Below are positions 43,811 through 52,500 of a stretch of 64,000 nucleotides of DNA, piece after piece. The stretch's first letter is position 1; each line of letters opens with the position of its first letter. Position numbers and translations under genes: made by a program. The DNA comes from Bryobacteraceae bacterium (GTDB taxonomy: Bacteria; Acidobacteriota; Terriglobia; Bryobacterales; Bryobacteraceae), in NCBI GenBank assembly GCA_029975915.1, contig JARKOC010000248.1:62001-126000 (forward strand), read 5' to 3'. The notes beneath the pieces were generated by a model. The model made no database searches and was not told the origin of the DNA. It saw only the letters and a list, made by a program, of their open reading frames with translations.

Positions 43811-43832
43811 GTGGGCGCAAGCCCACTTTTTT
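43811..43832 (+). promoter_or_regulatory. rimP leader hairpin with T-run (attenuator/terminator-like)
   Basis: GTGGGC (43811-43816), GCAA loop and GCCCAC (43821-43826) form a perfect stem followed directly by six T (43827-43832), 32 bp before the rimP ATG. The sequence has full intrinsic-terminator form yet lies between the phosphoesterase gene and the rimP-nusA-infB operon. A very similar element is common upstream of rimP in other bacteria and has been proposed as an attenuator. It could instead end the preceding transcript. Confidence 0.7.
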
Positions 43833-43863
43833 ATTGACGCCTGCCTTGACCGGTGAGCACGCG

Positions 43864-44343
43864 ATGTCCGGCACGGAAAGACAAAACTGGATCGACCAGG
43901 TGACTCAGATTGCTGAGCGCGCCGTCGCGCGCGAAGGCATGGAGTTGTGGTCGGTGGAGTGTGCCGGTGTTGGCAAGTCGCGGGTTGTGCGGATCTACAT
44001 CGACAAGCCCGGCGGGGTGACGCACGCCGATTGCGAGCTGATCTCCGAGCAGGTGGGCGCGATGCTGGACGTCGAGGATGCAGTTCCCGGGCGCTCGTAC
44101 CATCTGGAGATATCCAGCCCCGGCGTCGAGCGGAAACTGCGCCATGAGGGCGATTTCAGAAGGTATCAAGGGGAGAAGGCGCGCGTCTCGCTCCGCGAGC
44201 CCGTCAACGGCCAACGGCGGTTCGAAGGACGGATCTCCGGAGTGGGCGAAGACGGCGTGATCACCCTTCAAACCGGGGAAACATCGTCTATCCGGTTCAG
44301 GATGGACGAAATCGACAAAGCAAATTTGAAGTTTGATTGGTAA
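43864..44343 (+). CDS. rimP: Ribosome maturation factor RimP
   Basis: RimP helps assemble the 30S subunit. The 159-aa protein has the family strings ELWSVECAGVGKSRVVRIYI, DCELISEQVGAMLDVEDAVP and YHLEISSPGVERKLRHEGDF in the N-terminal alpha/beta domain, and an SH3-like C-terminal domain (VSLREPVNGQRRFEGRISGV). The ATG at 43864 is chosen; the frame is open upstream but covers the leader hairpin. It is the first gene of the conserved rimP-nusA-infB-rbfA cluster. Confidence 0.94.
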   Translation: MSGTERQNWIDQVTQIAERAVAREGMELWSVECAGVGKSRVVRIYIDKPGGVTHADCELISEQVGAMLDVEDAVPGRSYHLEISSPGVERKLRHEGDFRRYQGEKARVSLREPVNGQRRFEGRISGVGEDGVITLQTGETSSIRFRMDEIDKANLKFDW

Positions 44344-44391
44344 GAGTTCCCAAAGGGGGCTCAAAACCGGCGCTAAAGGAGAGCGAAGAGC

Positions 44392-45876
44392 TTGGCTTCC
44401 ATTTATCAGTCCATCGAAATCCTGAGCAAGGAGAAGGGGATCGATCCGCAGATCGTGCTGGACGCGGTCAAGGATGCGATGCTCGTCGCGGCGCGCAAGC
44501 AGTTCCGGACCGAGGAAGAACTGGCGGCGGACTTCGACCCCAAAACCGGCGCGATCACCATCTTTGTTGTGAAACAGGTGGTTGACGAGGTGACCGAACC
44601 TCTCAACCAGATCACCCTCGAAGATGCGCGCGCCATCGACCCGGCGGCTGAGCCGGGCGGACAGGTGCGGATCGCGCGGCCGACCGAAGCCTTGGGCCGC
44701 ATCTCGGCGCAAACGGCTAAACAGGTGATCTTGCAAAAGGTCCGCGAAGCCGAGCGCGAAAATGTCTTCGCCGAGTACTCCAACCGCGTCGGCGACCTGG
44801 TGAATTGTGTCATCAAGCGCATCGAAGGACAGGACCTGGTTGTCGACCTGGGCAAGACCGAGGCGCGGCTGCCGAAGAAGGAGCAATCCAGGCTTGAATC
44901 GTTCAGTATCGGCGAACGTGTGCGCTGCGTCATCAAGTCCGTTGAAAAGACCGGCAAGAACGCCGGTGTCACCGTCTCCAGGGCCGCTGCCGAATTCGTC
45001 ATGCGCCTGTTCGAGCAGGAAGTGCCGGAGATCTATGACGGTACGGTGATCATCCGCGGCTGCGCGCGGGAAGCGGGTGAGAGAACCAAGATCGCGGTGC
45101 TCAGCAGGGACCGCGACGTGGATTGCGTCGGCGCCTGCGTCGGCATGAAGGGGATGCGTGTGCAGTCGATCATCCGCGAGCTGCGCGGTGAGAAGATCGA
45201 CATCATCGAATTCTCGGAGGATCCGGCCCTGTTCGCCACTCATGCGCTGAGTCCCGCACGGATAGCCCGCGTGACCATCCTTGATTCGCAGGAGCGGCAC
45301 ATGGAAGTGATCGTGGAGGACGCCCAGTTGTCGCTCGCCATCGGCAAGAAGGGCCAGAACGTCCGGCTCGCCGCAAAGTTGATGGGCTGGAAGATCGACA
45401 TCAAGACTGAAGAGGAGAAGCGGCAGGAAGTGGAAGCGGCGATGAACTCGATGGCTGCCACTCCGCTTTCGATCCTCTCGCCGTTCGGCTTGTCCGAGGC
45501 TGCGCTGGATGCGTTGCTCGCCGGCGGTGTGGCGACTGTGGAAAAAGTCGGGTCGATGACCCCGGAGGAATTGGAAGGCATCGACGGCGTGTCGGCGGAG
45601 ATGATCCACGAAGTGGTGGTCTCGGTGAACGCTTACTACAGCCAGCCTGATGCCGGCGCGGCACAGCCAGGCGTTCAGGAGCCCGCAACTGCGATGGAGG
45701 CTCCGCCAGCTGTGGAAGAAGGCGCCGCGCAGGAAGAGCCTGCGGGTGAGGCGCCGGCCGGGCTTCAGGCGGCTGAAACTGAAGTGGTTGACAATGCCCC
45801 GCAACCGGTTGAAGGGCCGGAAGCTGATGAATCTGGTACGATGGGAACCGCGGGTCTTGTCGGCGAACAATCCTGA
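44392..45876 (+). CDS. nusA: Transcription termination/antitermination factor NusA
   Basis: NusA binds RNA polymerase and nascent RNA and controls pausing and termination. The 494-aa protein has the N-terminal polymerase-binding domain (IEILSKEKGIDPQIVLDAVK), an S1 domain (about 130-200), and KH domains with CVGACVGMKGMRVQSIIREL and SLAIGKKGQNVRLAAKLMGW. Near residue 360-415 there is a helix-hairpin-helix stretch (SEAALDALLAGGVATVEKVG), then a Glu/Pro/Ala-rich tail of about 80 residues. The start codon is TTG, with AAAGGAG upstream; no better start exists in frame. Confidence 0.95.
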   Translation: MASIYQSIEILSKEKGIDPQIVLDAVKDAMLVAARKQFRTEEELAADFDPKTGAITIFVVKQVVDEVTEPLNQITLEDARAIDPAAEPGGQVRIARPTEALGRISAQTAKQVILQKVREAERENVFAEYSNRVGDLVNCVIKRIEGQDLVVDLGKTEARLPKKEQSRLESFSIGERVRCVIKSVEKTGKNAGVTVSRAAAEFVMRLFEQEVPEIYDGTVIIRGCAREAGERTKIAVLSRDRDVDCVGACVGMKGMRVQSIIRELRGEKIDIIEFSEDPALFATHALSPARIARVTILDSQERHMEVIVEDAQLSLAIGKKGQNVRLAAKLMGWKIDIKTEEEKRQEVEAAMNSMAATPLSILSPFGLSEAALDALLAGGVATVEKVGSMTPEELEGIDGVSAEMIHEVVVSVNAYYSQPDAGAAQPGVQEPATAMEAPPAVEEGAAQEEPAGEAPAGLQAAETEVVDNAPQPVEGPEADESGTMGTAGLVGEQS

Positions 45877-45971
45877 CGGAATCCATTTGACCATGGTCGT
45901 GTGCCGCGAGGAGTAGACAAGGCAGGCCCCGGGTCCGCCGCTGCGCGGTGTGACTGAAGACGTCCGAATAT

Positions 45972-48900
45972 ATGAAGAAGACCCGTATCAACGAACTGGC
46001 AAGAGAACTCGAGGTTAAACCCGGAGTCCTGCTCGATATCCTTCATGAGATGGGTCATGGGGACAAGAAGACCCACTCCAGTTCGATTGACGAGGACGTC
46101 GCGGAGGAGTTGCGAAGACGCGTGCAATTGATTGATGTCCGCCCCGCTCAGGGGCAAGGCTCCCAAAAAGCGGCCACCTCCGGCGGCGAGGGCGAAAAAC
46201 CGGCAAAGCCAACGCGGCCAGCTTCCGCGGAGGGACATGAGGAATCTCCAGCGCCAACAGCAATGGCGGAGGCGCTCCAAACGTCTTCCAAGCCGGATGC
46301 CAAGGAGGCGAAGGAGGAGAAAGCTCCTCTGCCTGAGGTCCCGCCGGGCCATGCCAGGGCTGTTCCCATCAGGCCGCCGCTCGCCGTTCCAGGCGGACTG
46401 CGAAGCATCCCCGTTCCGCCGGCGCACCATGCGCCGTCGATCCCAATCCCCGCCAAAACCGTGGTTCACCATACGCCTGTCCCGGCTGCGGTGGAACAGA
46501 AACCGGCCGCGCCGGCCGTCAAGCCTGCGGCTCCTCCCGCTCCCGCCCGCCCCGCTCCGAGCCCAGCCCCGGCCACGCCCGCATCTCGTGTAGAAACCAA
46601 AACGCCGGCGGCTTCAGCGCCGGCTCTCCCCTCTGCGACAGCCGCTCCGGCCCGCCCCTCTGTGCCAGCCGCTCCGGCCCGCCCCTCCGTGCCAGCCGCT
46701 CCGGCCCCTGCGCCTGCTCCTGCAAGACCCATTCTGAGATCCACTCCGATTGCTCAACAGCCCGCCGCCCCTGCTCCGGCGCCGCCTCCCGCGCCTGTTG
46801 CGCCGGTTGCGCCAGCGGCGACGGCCCAGCCAGCCTCATGCGCGCCCGCCGTGCCGGCTCCGCCTGTTCCCAAAATCCCTGCGCCGCCTCGCGCTCCGAG
46901 ACCTGGCCAGATCATCTCGGGCCCCCGCCAGCCGCTTCCGGGTGGGGAATTGCCCCGGCCAGCGGTAGTGACCCCTGGGCGGCCACGGCCGGATGCCCCC
47001 AGGCAAGCCGCTCCGGGCGCGCCGAGGATTCCCCAGCCTCCGTCCCATCCGCATCTCGCACCCCAGCAGCGGCAACCGCTCGCCGGGCAGCCTGTATCAC
47101 GGCCTGTCGTGCCGCCGCGGCCCGATCTCGTAGCCAGATTGCAGGCTCAAAGCCTGCCCAAGGCCATGCCTGGACAGCCGCCTGCTGCCAGGCCCGGAGT
47201 GCCCATGCCGGGTCAGCCGATCTATCAGGGACCTCCCAGGCGCGGGCCCGGGCAGCCGATGCAGGCGCCCGGCCGGGCCCCGATGCGGGGCCGTGGGCCG
47301 CACCCCACATCCCCTGCGCTGGTTCCTCCTCCGCCAACTGAAGTCACCAGGCGCGACACTGGGAAGAAGCGCGCCACGCAGCGGCGCCGTGAGGAGATCG
47401 AAGGCAATCTTCGGATGAGCCCAAGCCGCCGCGAGGTGGAAACCCCGAAGGCATCCAACGTCGAGATCACCATCTCGGAAGGCATCACGGTCAAGGAATT
47501 CTCCGAAAAGCTCGGCATTCGGGCCGCCCTCGTCATCAAGCAACTGGTCGATCGCAAGATCTTTGCCACCATCAACCAGACCCTCGATGTCAAGCTGGCC
47601 CAGGATCTCGCCAAGATCTTTGGCGCCCAGGCCACGCAGATGAGCTACGAGGAGGAATCCGCCCACGGAATCCAGCAGGGCGAGGTGGAAGGCGACCGCT
47701 TCCCGCGTCCGCCTGTGGTCACGGTCATGGGCCACGTCGATCATGGCAAAACCAGCTTGCTCGACGCCATCCGCGAAACCAATGTCGCATCGCGCGAGGC
47801 CGGCGGTATCACTCAGCACATCGGCGCCTATCACGTCGATATCAACGGCCGCAAGATCGTCTTTATCGATACGCCCGGTCACGAAGCTTTCACACGGATG
47901 CGCGCCCGCGGCGCCAAGGTGACCGACATCGTCATTCTCGTCGTCGCAGCCGATGATGGCGTCATGCCGCAGACCAGGGAAGCGATCGACCATGCCAAGG
48001 CGGCAGGTGTGCCCATCATCGTGGCCGTGAATAAGATCGACAAGCCTGACGCCCAGCCCGAGCGGGTGAAACAGCAGTTGACCGATCTCGGCCTGATGCC
48101 CGAGGATTGGGGCGGCGACACGCCGTTTGTCCCGGTTTCGGCCAAGCAGATGCAGAATATCGACCTGCTGCTCGAAATGATTATCCTCGTCGCCGACATG
48201 CAGGAACTCAAGGGCAATCCCGCCAGGCCTGCCGTCGCCACGGTGCTCGAAGCCAAATTGGACCGGGGGCGCGGCCCGGTCGCCACCGTGCTGGTGCGCG
48301 ATGGTACGCTGCGCACGGGCGATTACGTGCTATGCGGTTCCGTGTTTAGCCGTATCCGCGCGCTTATGGGGGATCGCGGCGAGAGAGTCGACGAAGTAGG
48401 CCCCTCGATGCCAGTTGAAGTGCTCGGCCTCGATTCGCTTCCGGAAGTCGGCGACGACCTTCAGGCCGTGACCGACCTGGCCAAGGCCCGCCAGATCGCC
48501 GAGTTTAGGGAGACCAAGACCCGCGAGATCGCCATGGCGAAGACCCGCGTGTCGCTCGAAAAGTTCCACGCTCAACTCCGTGAGGGCGAGACCAAGGAAC
48601 TCAACCTCATCCTCAAGGCCGATGTCGGCGGAACGGCGGAAGTCCTCTCCGACACGCTTCAGAAACTCTCCACTGATAAGGTCTCGATCAGGGTGATTTC
48701 GACCGGCGTCGGCGCCATCAGCGAAAGCGATGTCAACCTTGCATCGGCATCCGACGCCATCATCGTCGGCTTCAATGTGAGGCCGGAACGCAAGGCCGCC
48801 GAGCTGGCTGAGACTGAAAAGGTGGATATCCGCCTCCACACCGTCATCTATGAGTTGACCGATGAAGTCAAACGCGCCATGGTCGGCATGCTCGAACCGG

Positions 48901-49211
48901 TCTTCAAGGAAGTTTTCAAAGGCCGGGCAGACGTGCGCGAGACGTTCCGTATCACCAAGGTTGGAACGGTCGCTGGCTGCTATGTGACCGATGGGACCAT
49001 TACCCGCGATTGCGAAGTCCGGCTCCTGCGCGACAACATCGTTGTGCACACCGGCCGCATCGACGCGCTGAAACGGTTTAAGAACGACGCCTCCGAGGTC
49101 AAGCAGGGCTTCGAATGCGGCATCAGCCTGGTCGGCTACCACGACATCAAGCCGGGCGACGTATTCGAGTGCTTCGTCAAGGAGCGCGTCGCCCAGGATT
49201 CGCTCGCCTGA
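45972..49211 (+). CDS. infB: Translation initiation factor IF-2, long form
   Basis: IF-2 brings initiator tRNA to the ribosome as a GTPase. The 1079-aa protein has the N-terminal IF2N helix domain ([20 protein letters not shown]), about 440 residues of Pro/Ala/Arg-rich low-complexity linker, a second IF2N domain (about 490-545, [20 protein letters not shown]), then the G domain with G1 GHVDHGKT (587-594), DTPGHEAF and NKID. Domains II-IV follow ([27 protein letters not shown]). E. coli IF-2 has 890 residues; the excess lies in the linker, which contains the tandem repeat at 46641-46710. Confidence 0.95.
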   Translation: MKKTRINELARELEVKPGVLLDILHEMGHGDKKTHSSSIDEDVAEELRRRVQLIDVRPAQGQGSQKAATSGGEGEKPAKPTRPASAEGHEESPAPTAMAEALQTSSKPDAKEAKEEKAPLPEVPPGHARAVPIRPPLAVPGGLRSIPVPPAHHAPSIPIPAKTVVHHTPVPAAVEQKPAAPAVKPAAPPAPARPAPSPAPATPASRVETKTPAASAPALPSATAAPARPSVPAAPARPSVPAAPAPAPAPARPILRSTPIAQQPAAPAPAPPPAPVAPVAPAATAQPASCAPAVPAPPVPKIPAPPRAPRPGQIISGPRQPLPGGELPRPAVVTPGRPRPDAPRQAAPGAPRIPQPPSHPHLAPQQRQPLAGQPVSRPVVPPRPDLVARLQAQSLPKAMPGQPPAARPGVPMPGQPIYQGPPRRGPGQPMQAPGRAPMRGRGPHPTSPALVPPPPTEVTRRDTGKKRATQRRREEIEGNLRMSPSRREVETPKASNVEITISEGITVKEFSEKLGIRAALVIKQLVDRKIFATINQTLDVKLAQDLAKIFGAQATQMSYEEESAHGIQQGEVEGDRFPRPPVVTVMGHVDHGKTSLLDAIRETNVASREAGGITQHIGAYHVDINGRKIVFIDTPGHEAFTRMRARGAKVTDIVILVVAADDGVMPQTREAIDHAKAAGVPIIVAVNKIDKPDAQPERVKQQLTDLGLMPEDWGGDTPFVPVSAKQMQNIDLLLEMIILVADMQELKGNPARPAVATVLEAKLDRGRGPVATVLVRDGTLRTGDYVLCGSVFSRIRALMGDRGERVDEVGPSMPVEVLGLDSLPEVGDDLQAVTDLAKARQIAEFRETKTREIAMAKTRVSLEKFHAQLREGETKELNLILKADVGGTAEVLSDTLQKLSTDKVSIRVISTGVGAISESDVNLASASDAIIVGFNVRPERKAAELAETEKVDIRLHTVIYELTDEVKRAMVGMLEPVFKEVFKGRADVRETFRITKVGTVAGCYVTDGTITRDCEVRLLRDNIVVHTGRIDALKRFKNDASEVKQGFECGISLVGYHDIKPGDVFECFVKERVAQDSLA
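46641..46710 (+). repeat. 27-bp tandem repeat inside infB
   Basis: Two full copies (46641-46667 and 46668-46694) differ at one base, and a partial third copy ends at about 46710. Each unit encodes AAPARPSVP. It lies in the Pro/Ala-rich linker and keeps the reading frame, so copy number could vary without breaking the gene. Confidence 0.85.
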
Positions 49212-49234
49212 TTTGACGGATCGGCGGGGGTGCT

Positions 49235-49546
49235 ATGCCTGCGATAGGCGTTCTCACGCTTGAACTCCGCATGAATGATGCGCGCTCGCTCAAGGACAAG
49301 CGTCATTGGGTGAGAGGCTTGAAGGACCGTCTGCGGGCTTCGCACAACGTCTCTGTCGCCGAGATTGACGGCATCGACCTCCAGAACTACGCGGTAGTGG
49401 CGGCGGTAACGGTGTCGGCCTCGCGCGAGAACGCCGCCAAGGTTCTCGAATCGGCGGAACGCTTGGCGGCCTCGTTTTTGGGCGCCAATCTGCTCTCGGC
49501 TGAGATTGACTGGGTGGAATCGGAAGAGGATGCGAACATCAGGTGA
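49235..49546 (+). CDS. DUF503 (YlxP-like) protein
   Basis: The 103-aa protein carries the DUF503 pattern: IGVLTLELRMNDARSLKDKR (beta strand, then S-L-K-D-K-R), VRGLKDRLRASHNVSVAEID and the closing AEIDWVESEED. Family members such as B. subtilis YlxP are encoded between infB and rbfA and are linked to ribosome assembly, as here. It starts 24 bp after infB with a GGGGGT site and ends 3 bp before rbfA. Confidence 0.9.
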   Translation: MPAIGVLTLELRMNDARSLKDKRHWVRGLKDRLRASHNVSVAEIDGIDLQNYAVVAAVTVSASRENAAKVLESAERLAASFLGANLLSAEIDWVESEEDANIR

Positions 49547-49549
49547 GTC

Positions 49550-49906
49550 ATGGATGAGTTAAGGACACGGCGCGTCTCCGAAACAATGCGGGAGGAGTTG
49601 AGCGAACTGATCCGGTTCGAATCTTCCGATCCCAGGCTGGCTGAGATAGAAGTCACCGAAGTCGTCCTGTCGCCTGATGCCCGCCGCGCCGACGTTCTCG
49701 TCCGGCTGCCCCCTGACGAGCAAGCCAGGGCTGATGCCATAGCTGGTCTCGAACACGCCAAAGGCTACCTGAGGCACCAATTGGCGCAGAGGGTCGACCT
49801 TTTTCGCGCCCCGGACCTGCGTTTCGTCCCCGATTCGCTGTTGCCGGGCGGCCAAAACCTCAGCCGGCTCCGGCGCCGGCTCCGGCGCGGCCGGCCAAGG
49901 GACTAA
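49550..49906 (+). CDS. rbfA: Ribosome-binding factor A
   Basis: RbfA acts in late maturation of the 30S 5' domain. The 118-aa protein has RRVSETMREELSELIRFESS, DPRLAEIEVTEVVLSPDARR, RADVLVRLP, AKGYLRHQLAQRVDLFRAPD and LRFVPDSLL, all in the order of the family; the catalytic-free KH-like fold is expected. The C-terminal RRRLRRGRPRD is very basic. TruB, which often follows, is absent at this site. Confidence 0.9.
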   Translation: MDELRTRRVSETMREELSELIRFESSDPRLAEIEVTEVVLSPDARRADVLVRLPPDEQARADAIAGLEHAKGYLRHQLAQRVDLFRAPDLRFVPDSLLPGGQNLSRLRRRLRRGRPRD

Positions 49907-50001
49907 TCCGGACCCTCCCCCGCACGTCAGCCGGACCGTTGACTCGCCCAGCGTCCGTGAATCTATCCGCACGAACTGATCGCCCACCTTGCATCGACCC
50001 T

Positions 50002-50225
50002 CTACGTCATGCGTAAAACATCCCGGCCTCGAAACACTACGAAGTCGATCTTCTCCATCAGTACCTCCCCTTCAAAATTGGCTCCGCCGCCGCCGCGTCC
50101 AGCGAGATGTTGCCGGATACCCTATCTCCATCGACTTTGAGGACAAACCTGGCCACCGTGCCGGACTCAACTGCTTCCCGCCGAATGCCCACGCACTGCA
50201 AATCGCCATTTGACGGATCCACAAG
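50002..50225 (-). pseudogene. Decayed coding remnant in the rbfA-apbE gap
   Basis: The 472-bp gap between rbfA and apbE holds no intact gene. On the minus strand it reads ESGTVARFVLKVDGDRVSGN then ISLDAAAAEPILKG, a pattern of many secreted beta-rich proteins (LKVDGDKVSG, then a second DGKxxGDxI strand). The frame breaks at about 50065 with a premature TGA; shifting one frame continues EVLMEKIDFVVFRGRD and ends VLRMT at a TAG (50002). This looks like a frameshifted, truncated remnant. The assignment is from motif style only. Confidence 0.35.
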
Positions 50226-50378
50226 ACCCGGGACGAGAAACCACAGTACGGCCCACGCTAGATGGCAGTTCCCGAAAACAGGAGGGCAGCGCCCGCCAAA
50301 CGAACTCAATGCACCTGCAAACGATAGAAAATAAACGTCTTGGTTGCCATCTTTCATTTCAGGTAGTAACCTAAGTAG

Positions 50379-51467
50379 TTGGAATTGTCCCGGCAGAGTC
50401 ACCATTCCGTACCTCCACTGGTCCGCTCCTCAGGACCAATACGGCAGCCGGTCCGTGCGATTTTCGCTGTTTCTTTCCATTTGGTGTTGTCTGCCACCTG
50501 CCTTTTTGCGGCGGCACAGGCCTCCGCCGCCAGCCCGTCCAGTCGGCGCCAGCCCGAGCAGCTTCGCCTGGAGCGTTCTCTGGATGCCATGGGCACCACC
50601 TACACCGTGGCGCTCTACGGACCCGACCGGTTCGCGCTTGATGCGGCTTTGGAGGATGTCTTCGAAGAGGTCCAAAGGCTGGATCTTCAAATGTCGAATT
50701 ACCGTCCTGATAGCGAATGGAGCCGGTTAAACCGGGACGCAGCCAAAGGACCTGTCAGAGTGAGCCAGGAAACCATCGACTTGCTGGAGCGATGTCTCGA
50801 CTACAGCCGCCGCAGCCAGGGTGCGTTTGATATTACTGTCGGGCCGTTGATGAAAATCTGGGGCTTCTACAAGGGTTCAGGCCGGATTCCACACCGGGCG
50901 GAGATCCGTACCGCGATGAGCCGGGTTGGTTGGCGCAAGATCCAGGTGGACCGGCGGGCCGGCACGGTCCGGTTCCTTTCAAAAGTCGAGATCGACCCTG
51001 GCGGAATCGGCAAGGGCTATGCCGTTGATCGCATGGTTGCCGCCTTAAAACGGCTCGGCGTGAAATCCGGTTTCATCACAGCCGGACGCAGTTCGATGTA
51101 TGCCATCGGGGCGCCGCCGCACGAGCCCAAGGGGTGGCGCGTGGAGATCCCAAATCCCAGGGATAGCCGCAAGGTGGAGAAAATCTTCTACTTGAAGGAC
51201 CAGTCGATGGCCACCTCCGGGTCGGCCGAGAAATTCTTCGCCGCCGGCGGCAAAATCTATTCACACATTATGGATCCGCGGACGGGCTACCCCGCCAGCG
51301 GGATGTTGCAGGTTTCCGTGGTTGCGCCACAGGCGACCGACTCGGAAGCCTGGACCAAACCATTCTTCATTCTCGGCCGCAAATGGGCCGAGCAGAACAG
51401 ACCAAACGATTTCGAGGTCTTCCTGTGCGAAGACAGATCGGAGAACGCATGCGTGTCCCTCCCATGA
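50379..51467 (+). CDS. apbE: FAD:protein FMN transferase (ApbE family)
   Basis: ApbE transfers FMN from FAD to a Thr of target proteins such as NqrB/C or RnfG subunits, in the periplasm. The sequence has the family core: LDAMGTTYTVALYG, SNYRPDSEWSRLN, VEIDPGGIGKGYAVDRM, the FAD-contact SGFITAGRSS and HIMDPRTGYPAS with the Mg-binding Asp. SMATSGSAEKFF is the TSG motif. A hydrophobic segment near residues 25-50 (FAVSFHLVLSATCLFAAAQA) is the probable signal. The start is uncertain: no ATG lies upstream in frame, and the TTG at 50379 is the longest choice. It overlaps hemE by 19 bp. Confidence 0.87.
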   Translation: MELSRQSHHSVPPLVRSSGPIRQPVRAIFAVSFHLVLSATCLFAAAQASAASPSSRRQPEQLRLERSLDAMGTTYTVALYGPDRFALDAALEDVFEEVQRLDLQMSNYRPDSEWSRLNRDAAKGPVRVSQETIDLLERCLDYSRRSQGAFDITVGPLMKIWGFYKGSGRIPHRAEIRTAMSRVGWRKIQVDRRAGTVRFLSKVEIDPGGIGKGYAVDRMVAALKRLGVKSGFITAGRSSMYAIGAPPHEPKGWRVEIPNPRDSRKVEKIFYLKDQSMATSGSAEKFFAAGGKIYSHIMDPRTGYPASGMLQVSVVAPQATDSEAWTKPFFILGRKWAEQNRPNDFEVFLCEDRSENACVSLP

Positions 51468-52486
51468 ACAGCCGGTTCCTCGATGCCTGCCGCAGGCGTC
51501 CCACTGATGTCCGTCCCGTCTGGTTCATGCGCCAGGCCGGGCGGTACATGAAACAGTATCGCGACATTCGCGCCAAACACTCGATTCTGGAAATCTGTAA
51601 ACGGGCCGACCTGGCGGCCCAAGTTACCTTGCAGCCGGTCGAAATCCTCGACGTCGACGCCGCGATCATCTTCGCGGACCTCTTGCTGCCGGTCGAGCCA
51701 ATGGGCCTCAAGCTCAGCTTCGTGCAAGGCGAGGGCCCGCATATCGAAAACCCGGTGCGAACCTCGCACGACGTGGACTCGCTTTCGATCTCCAACACCG
51801 ACGACCTCGGCTACGTCGGAGAAGCAATCCAGATGGTCAGCCGCGCCCTGGCCGGCAAGACGCCTGTCATCGGCTTCGTCGGTGCGCCCTTCACCATGGC
51901 CAGTTATATGGTGGAGGGCGGCTCGTCCCGCCACTATCTCAATGTGAAGAAGCTGATGTACAACGACGAGACGCTGTGGCGGCGGCTGATGGGAAAACTG
52001 GTGGACGTGCTCGGCCCGTTCGCGATCCTTCAGGTCGCGGCCGGCGCGCGAGCCATCCAGATTTTCGACTCCTGGGTTGGCGCGCTGGGCGCCGACGACT
52101 ACGTCCGCTACGTGGCGCCGTACAGCCGGGCGCTCATTGAACGCATCCGGTCCGCGGGCGTGCCCGTCATCCACTTTGGCACTGGGGCCGGCGGGTTCTT
52201 CCGTGAGCTGCACGCTGCCGGCGGCGATGTCATGGGCGTCGATTGGCGGCTCAATATCGATCAGGCCTGGATGGACATCAGTTACCGGTCGGCCATCATG
52301 GGCAACATGGATCCGGCCGCGTTGTTCGCGCCGCTGCCCGAGCTGAAGGCCAAAGTGCACGAGTTGTTGAAGCGGACCGGCACGCGCCCGGGCCACATCT
52401 TCAACCTTGGACACGGGATTCTGCCGGAGACGCCCGTCGAAAACGTGAAGGCGGTCGTGCAGATGGTCAGGGAATTCAAGCCCTAG
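51449..52486 (+). CDS. hemE: Uroporphyrinogen decarboxylase
   Basis: HemE removes four carboxyl groups from uroporphyrinogen III to give coproporphyrinogen III. The 345-aa protein has the signature RPVWFMRQAGRYMKQYR near the N-terminus, followed by DAAIIFADLLLPVEPMG (catalytic Asp in FADLL), VIGFVGAPFTMASYMVEGG and GHIFNLGHGILPETPVENV. The ATG at 51449 has GGAG 5 nt upstream and overlaps the apbE end. HemG starts 15 bp downstream. Confidence 0.96.
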   Translation: MRVPPMNSRFLDACRRRPTDVRPVWFMRQAGRYMKQYRDIRAKHSILEICKRADLAAQVTLQPVEILDVDAAIIFADLLLPVEPMGLKLSFVQGEGPHIENPVRTSHDVDSLSISNTDDLGYVGEAIQMVSRALAGKTPVIGFVGAPFTMASYMVEGGSSRHYLNVKKLMYNDETLWRRLMGKLVDVLGPFAILQVAAGARAIQIFDSWVGALGADDYVRYVAPYSRALIERIRSAGVPVIHFGTGAGGFFRELHAAGGDVMGVDWRLNIDQAWMDISYRSAIMGNMDPAALFAPLPELKAKVHELLKRTGTRPGHIFNLGHGILPETPVENVKAVVQMVREFKP

Positions 52487-52500
52487 CGCGGCGTATCCCA

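Noticed and set aside
43831..45894. A 687-codon antisense frame across rimP and nusA
   Set aside because: The sense strand encodes clear RimP and NusA proteins; the antisense product is rich in His, Arg and Asp, as expected of reverse-read high-GC code.
49613..49635. GGTTCGAATC string resembling a tRNA T-loop (also a reverse form near 1259-1275)
   Set aside because: Both lie inside coding frames and no acceptor, D or anticodon stems can be formed around them.
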